Shown piece after piece: positions 5,701 to 6,724 of a DNA stretch of 6,724 nt (its first letter is position 1; each line of letters opens with the position of its first letter). The notes beneath the pieces are model-generated. The model was not told the DNA's origin. It saw only the letters and a program-made list of their open reading frames with translations, and made no database searches. Source of the DNA: Anaerolineales bacterium UBA3071 (GTDB lineage Bacteria; Chloroflexota; Anaerolineae; UBA3071). Made by a program: the position numbers and the translations under genes. The stretch is from the NCBI GenBank assembly GCA_002366755.1, contig DFBV01000135.1, positions 3,446 through 10,169 of the forward strand, in the 5' to 3' direction.

Positions 5701-6724
5701 TGACATCGTACAGCGTACCGGTGATGGTGTAGGCCTGGAGGAAGGTGAAGTCCACGCCAGTGCGATCCGGCGGGACAGTGACGATCTGGTCGTCTGGGTC
5801 GATGCGCCCGTGTTTGTCCGCTTCAATGCGATAGGTGCCAGCGATGACGTTAAGGCTGTAGGCGCCGTTGGCATCGGTGTAGTCGGAGGCAGAGACAGGC
5901 CCGGAGCCCGTCCTGACCCAGACACTCTGCATCGGCGTCCCATCGTAGTCGCGAACCGTGCCGCTGATCGTGTGGCGCCGAGGGAAGGTGAAATCCACGC
6001 CGGTCTGGTCCGGCGGCACCAGCACTGCTTGAGGGAGTGGTTCTGGCCGTTCATAACTTGATACGTTCAGACAGTAGAGCCCGGCCGGCAGGCGCAGCAC
6101 ATAGTGCCCGCTGTCGTCGGTCCTGGCCTCAATGCTCAGCGGACTGCTGCGGACCGTTATGCGGTACAGCGGTGTGCCGTCGTAGTCCCGCACCGTACCG
6201 GTCACGGTGTAATGCTGGACGAAGGTGAAGTCCACACCAGTCTGGCTAGGTGGCACCGTCACCGTCTGGCGCGGCGGGCTGGCATAGCCGCTCTCGCTGG
6301 CCTCTAGTGTGTAGGTGCCAGAGACGACTGTGAGCGAGTAGAGGCCGTTGTCGTCGGTGTAGTCGGAAACGCGCAGGGGGCTATCCCATGACGACTCGAC
6401 CTCCACATCGGACATCGGGGTGCCATCGAAGTATCGCACCGTGCCGCTGATGGTGAAGCGTTCGGGGAAGGTGAAGTTCACGTCGGCACGGCTAGGCGGA
6501 ACGGTCACTGTCTGCTCTGGTGGGTCCTTCTTGTTGTGGTACTTCTCCGCTTTGAGAGTGTAGGTGCCAGAGATGACGGTCAGGCTGTACTCGCCGTTGG
6601 CATCGGTGTAGTCCGAATCGGACACCGGCCCGTCGGAAGTGGAGACTCGGACACCGGAGAGCGGCGTGCCATCGTAGTCGCGCACCGTGCCGCTGATGGT
6701 ATAGCGCTCGGGGAAGGTCAGATC
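2786..6724 (-). CDS. Giant secreted-type protein of tandem carboxypeptidase-regulatory-like domains (5'-truncated by the window)
   Basis: The reading frame is open through the window edge, so 1312 C-terminal residues are seen and the N-terminus, including any signal peptide, is missing. The visible part has 14 tandem units of 77-88 residues with the pattern YTISGTVRDxxGxP..V.V, then TDxxGxYxLxVxxGTYxLxA, then TVPPxxTxVDFTF. This is typical of CarboxypepD_reg-like (transthyretin-fold) beta-sandwiches, which build extended stalks or binding surfaces. A Pro-Thr linker of about 41 residues follows, then a 108-residue beta-rich domain with no recognised family, ending in LYLPLIRREAP. No catalytic domain is present in the visible part. 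A cell-surface or extracellular structural/adhesive role is inferred from architecture only. Stop codon is TAG. In-frame GTG codons such as the one at 6685 lie inside a repeat and are not the true start. Confidence 0.93.
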   Translation of the reverse strand, partial: DLTFPERYTISGTVRDYDGTPLSGVRVSTSDGPVSDSDYTDANGEYSLTVISGTYTLKAEKYHNKKDPPEQTVTVPPSRADVNFTFPERFTISGTVRYFDGTPMSDVEVESSWDSPLRVSDYTDDNGLYSLTVVSGTYTLEASESGYASPPRQTVTVPPSQTGVDFTFVQHYTVTGTVRDYDGTPLYRITVRSSPLSIEARTDDSGHYVLRLPAGLYCLNVSSYERPEPLPQAVLVPPDQTGVDFTFPRRHTISGTVRDYDGTPMQSVWVRTGSGPVSASDYTDANGAYSLNVIAGTYRIEADKHGRIDPDDQIVTVPPDRTGVDFTFLQAYTITGTLYDVNGAPVSGAQVSACPSSGGSCLYASSDNDGRYTLRVPAGTWQIRADRSGLSSPPDQTITVPPAQEGVDFVFGPGVQDQQYTIAGAVRDPNGNPLEGIRVRGSTSCWNYEYDDTSATGLYSITVDSADTYLVEAGTERRLVTVPPDATSVDFTHPGLYTIAGTVRDASGQPVANARVQTTVAGQDVYDDTDADGHYALRVPPGTHDISVSRSGYAALPLRTVTVPPDQPSVDFTYPVGYRILGIVQDSSGRPASYAQVQATGPSGSASDRTSSCGTYELVVPAGTYVVTVEHWSYLSPPAQTVTVPPECLLLNFTMGELPTVAGVVRDHDGSPVEGAYVSASGADDYDTDYTDASGAYQLRVQPGTYEVKVSKSGYPTPPDQMVSVPPDRTDVNFTFPARYAIRGAVRDGGGRPLANARVWAENLICGLPGASARTDATGAYSLTVAAGSYEVRAEAEGYAAASLRQLTVPPAASGVDFTVPLPVLYPVSGLVRDSNGSPLAGAHVSASICGRPGSSTETLADGSYVLDLAAGSYQLSAWREGYESQQRSLEVSGPTTGVDFTLAPALAPIRYTVYGYATDDKGHPLDYVYVRTSSGPDYDSDWTGSCGLYRLILDEGGTYILQATKAGYTTPPTRTVTLPPSRADMDFVLRETSARYTVSGTVRDDAGQPVVGADVCVYPSGGGVCVSDTSDAEGRYAVVVPPGSHRVYAEKYCYVDAPSQSVSVPPDATVDITLHRITNRISGRVSDSSGMLVYYSRVSGSSPDGYVSDWTNTNGDYRLGVSADTWSIRASVPWNCPYVQPPSRSVTVPPDRTDINFVMQPGTPTPTRTPGPTATPTRTPTRTPTPTVTPTPTATPTATPTGPWLNWRDPDHPLLLPIRGAAVDTVFGSIPLPATLAATLSGPALFADGSQTLSAEIATASGSHTLHMRPAAGATLGDTFTLEVTLADLWLERVGTIASELYLPLIRREAP
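3113..3235 (-). repeat. Pro-Thr dipeptide linker (low-complexity GC-rich repeat)
   Basis: About 41 residues made almost entirely of TP/TPT steps with occasional R, A, V and G, encoded by degenerate ACN-CCN hexamers. It separates the beta-sandwich array from the C-terminal domain. Linkers of this kind are common in secreted Chloroflexota proteins and would be extended and possibly O-glycosylated. The DNA is prone to slippage, so length may vary between strains. Confidence 0.9.
3236..6703 (-). repeat. Array of 14 tandem domain repeats within the giant gene
   Basis: Unit 5' ends on the minus strand are at 6703, 6457, 6211, 5974, 5731, 5467, 5236, 4993, 4750, 4507, 4249, 3991, 3736 and 3487, about 231-264 bp apart. 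The first four visible units are most alike: cgcaccgtgccgctgatggt occurs identically (plus strand) at 6681-6700 and 6435-6454, with a two-mismatch copy at 5952-5971. Units toward the C-terminus diverge. The eleventh unit has lost the TVPPx motif (SLEVSGP in its place). The gradient suggests continuing duplication at the N-terminal side. Confidence 0.88.

Noticed and set aside
5093..6061. Plus-strand open frame of 322 codons opposite the giant gene
   Set aside because: Its protein is simply the antisense of the repeated units, with repeated GVG/VGV-type segments and no family resemblance.
3236..6703. CRISPR-like or non-coding tandem repeats
   Set aside because: The period is about 240 bp, units diverge in a codon-wise manner, and the frame stays open throughout, so these are protein domain repeats.

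Overview
The window reads as a high-GC bacterial chromosome, most likely a member of Chloroflexota (Anaerolineae/Chloroflexia-like). This placement is an inference from three traits: a very long secreted-type protein built from tandem carboxypeptidase-regulatory-like beta-sandwich units, a Pro-Thr dipeptide linker after those units, and a C-terminal LYLPLIRR-type tail. No rRNA, tRNA, CRISPR or mobile element is visible. All supported genes lie on the minus strand, so biological order runs from high to low coordinates.

Right part (6724 to 2786): the 3' 3.9 kb of one giant gene whose 5' end is outside the window. Its product shows 14 tandem units of 77-88 residues, a Pro-Thr linker, and an unrecognised beta-rich C-terminal domain.

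Middle (2785 to 1782): about 1 kb without a convincing gene. Roughly 340 bp of featureless DNA with small hairpins is followed by an operator-like palindrome and a near-consensus promoter (TTGACA-17-TATACT). After it comes a leader of about 610 nt for trpS. The leader carries a complete tryptophan T-box riboswitch: Stem I with an AGAGAG distal motif and a UGG specifier, a CCGUUAUC motif, the AGGGTGGCACCGCG T-box whose UGGC matches a tRNA-Trp GCCA end, and an intrinsic terminator. Two unusual elements sit inside it. One is a Stem II position occupied by an 8-nt-periodic inverted array (UGGUC units facing GACUA units). The other is an additional terminator-like hairpin with five U's between Stem II and the T-box. 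A further pair of inverted repeats lies between the terminator and the trpS ribosome binding site.

Left part (1781 to 5): trpS (tryptophanyl-tRNA synthetase, with an atypical AMAKS in place of KMSKS and a C-x21-C-x6-C-x2-C cysteine set) and, 40 bp downstream with a strong ribosome binding site, a small ABC-type predicted ATPase of the COG3910 kind. The two probably form one transcription unit, so the ATPase would fall under the tryptophan T-box as well. The most interesting material is the architecture of the T-box leader.
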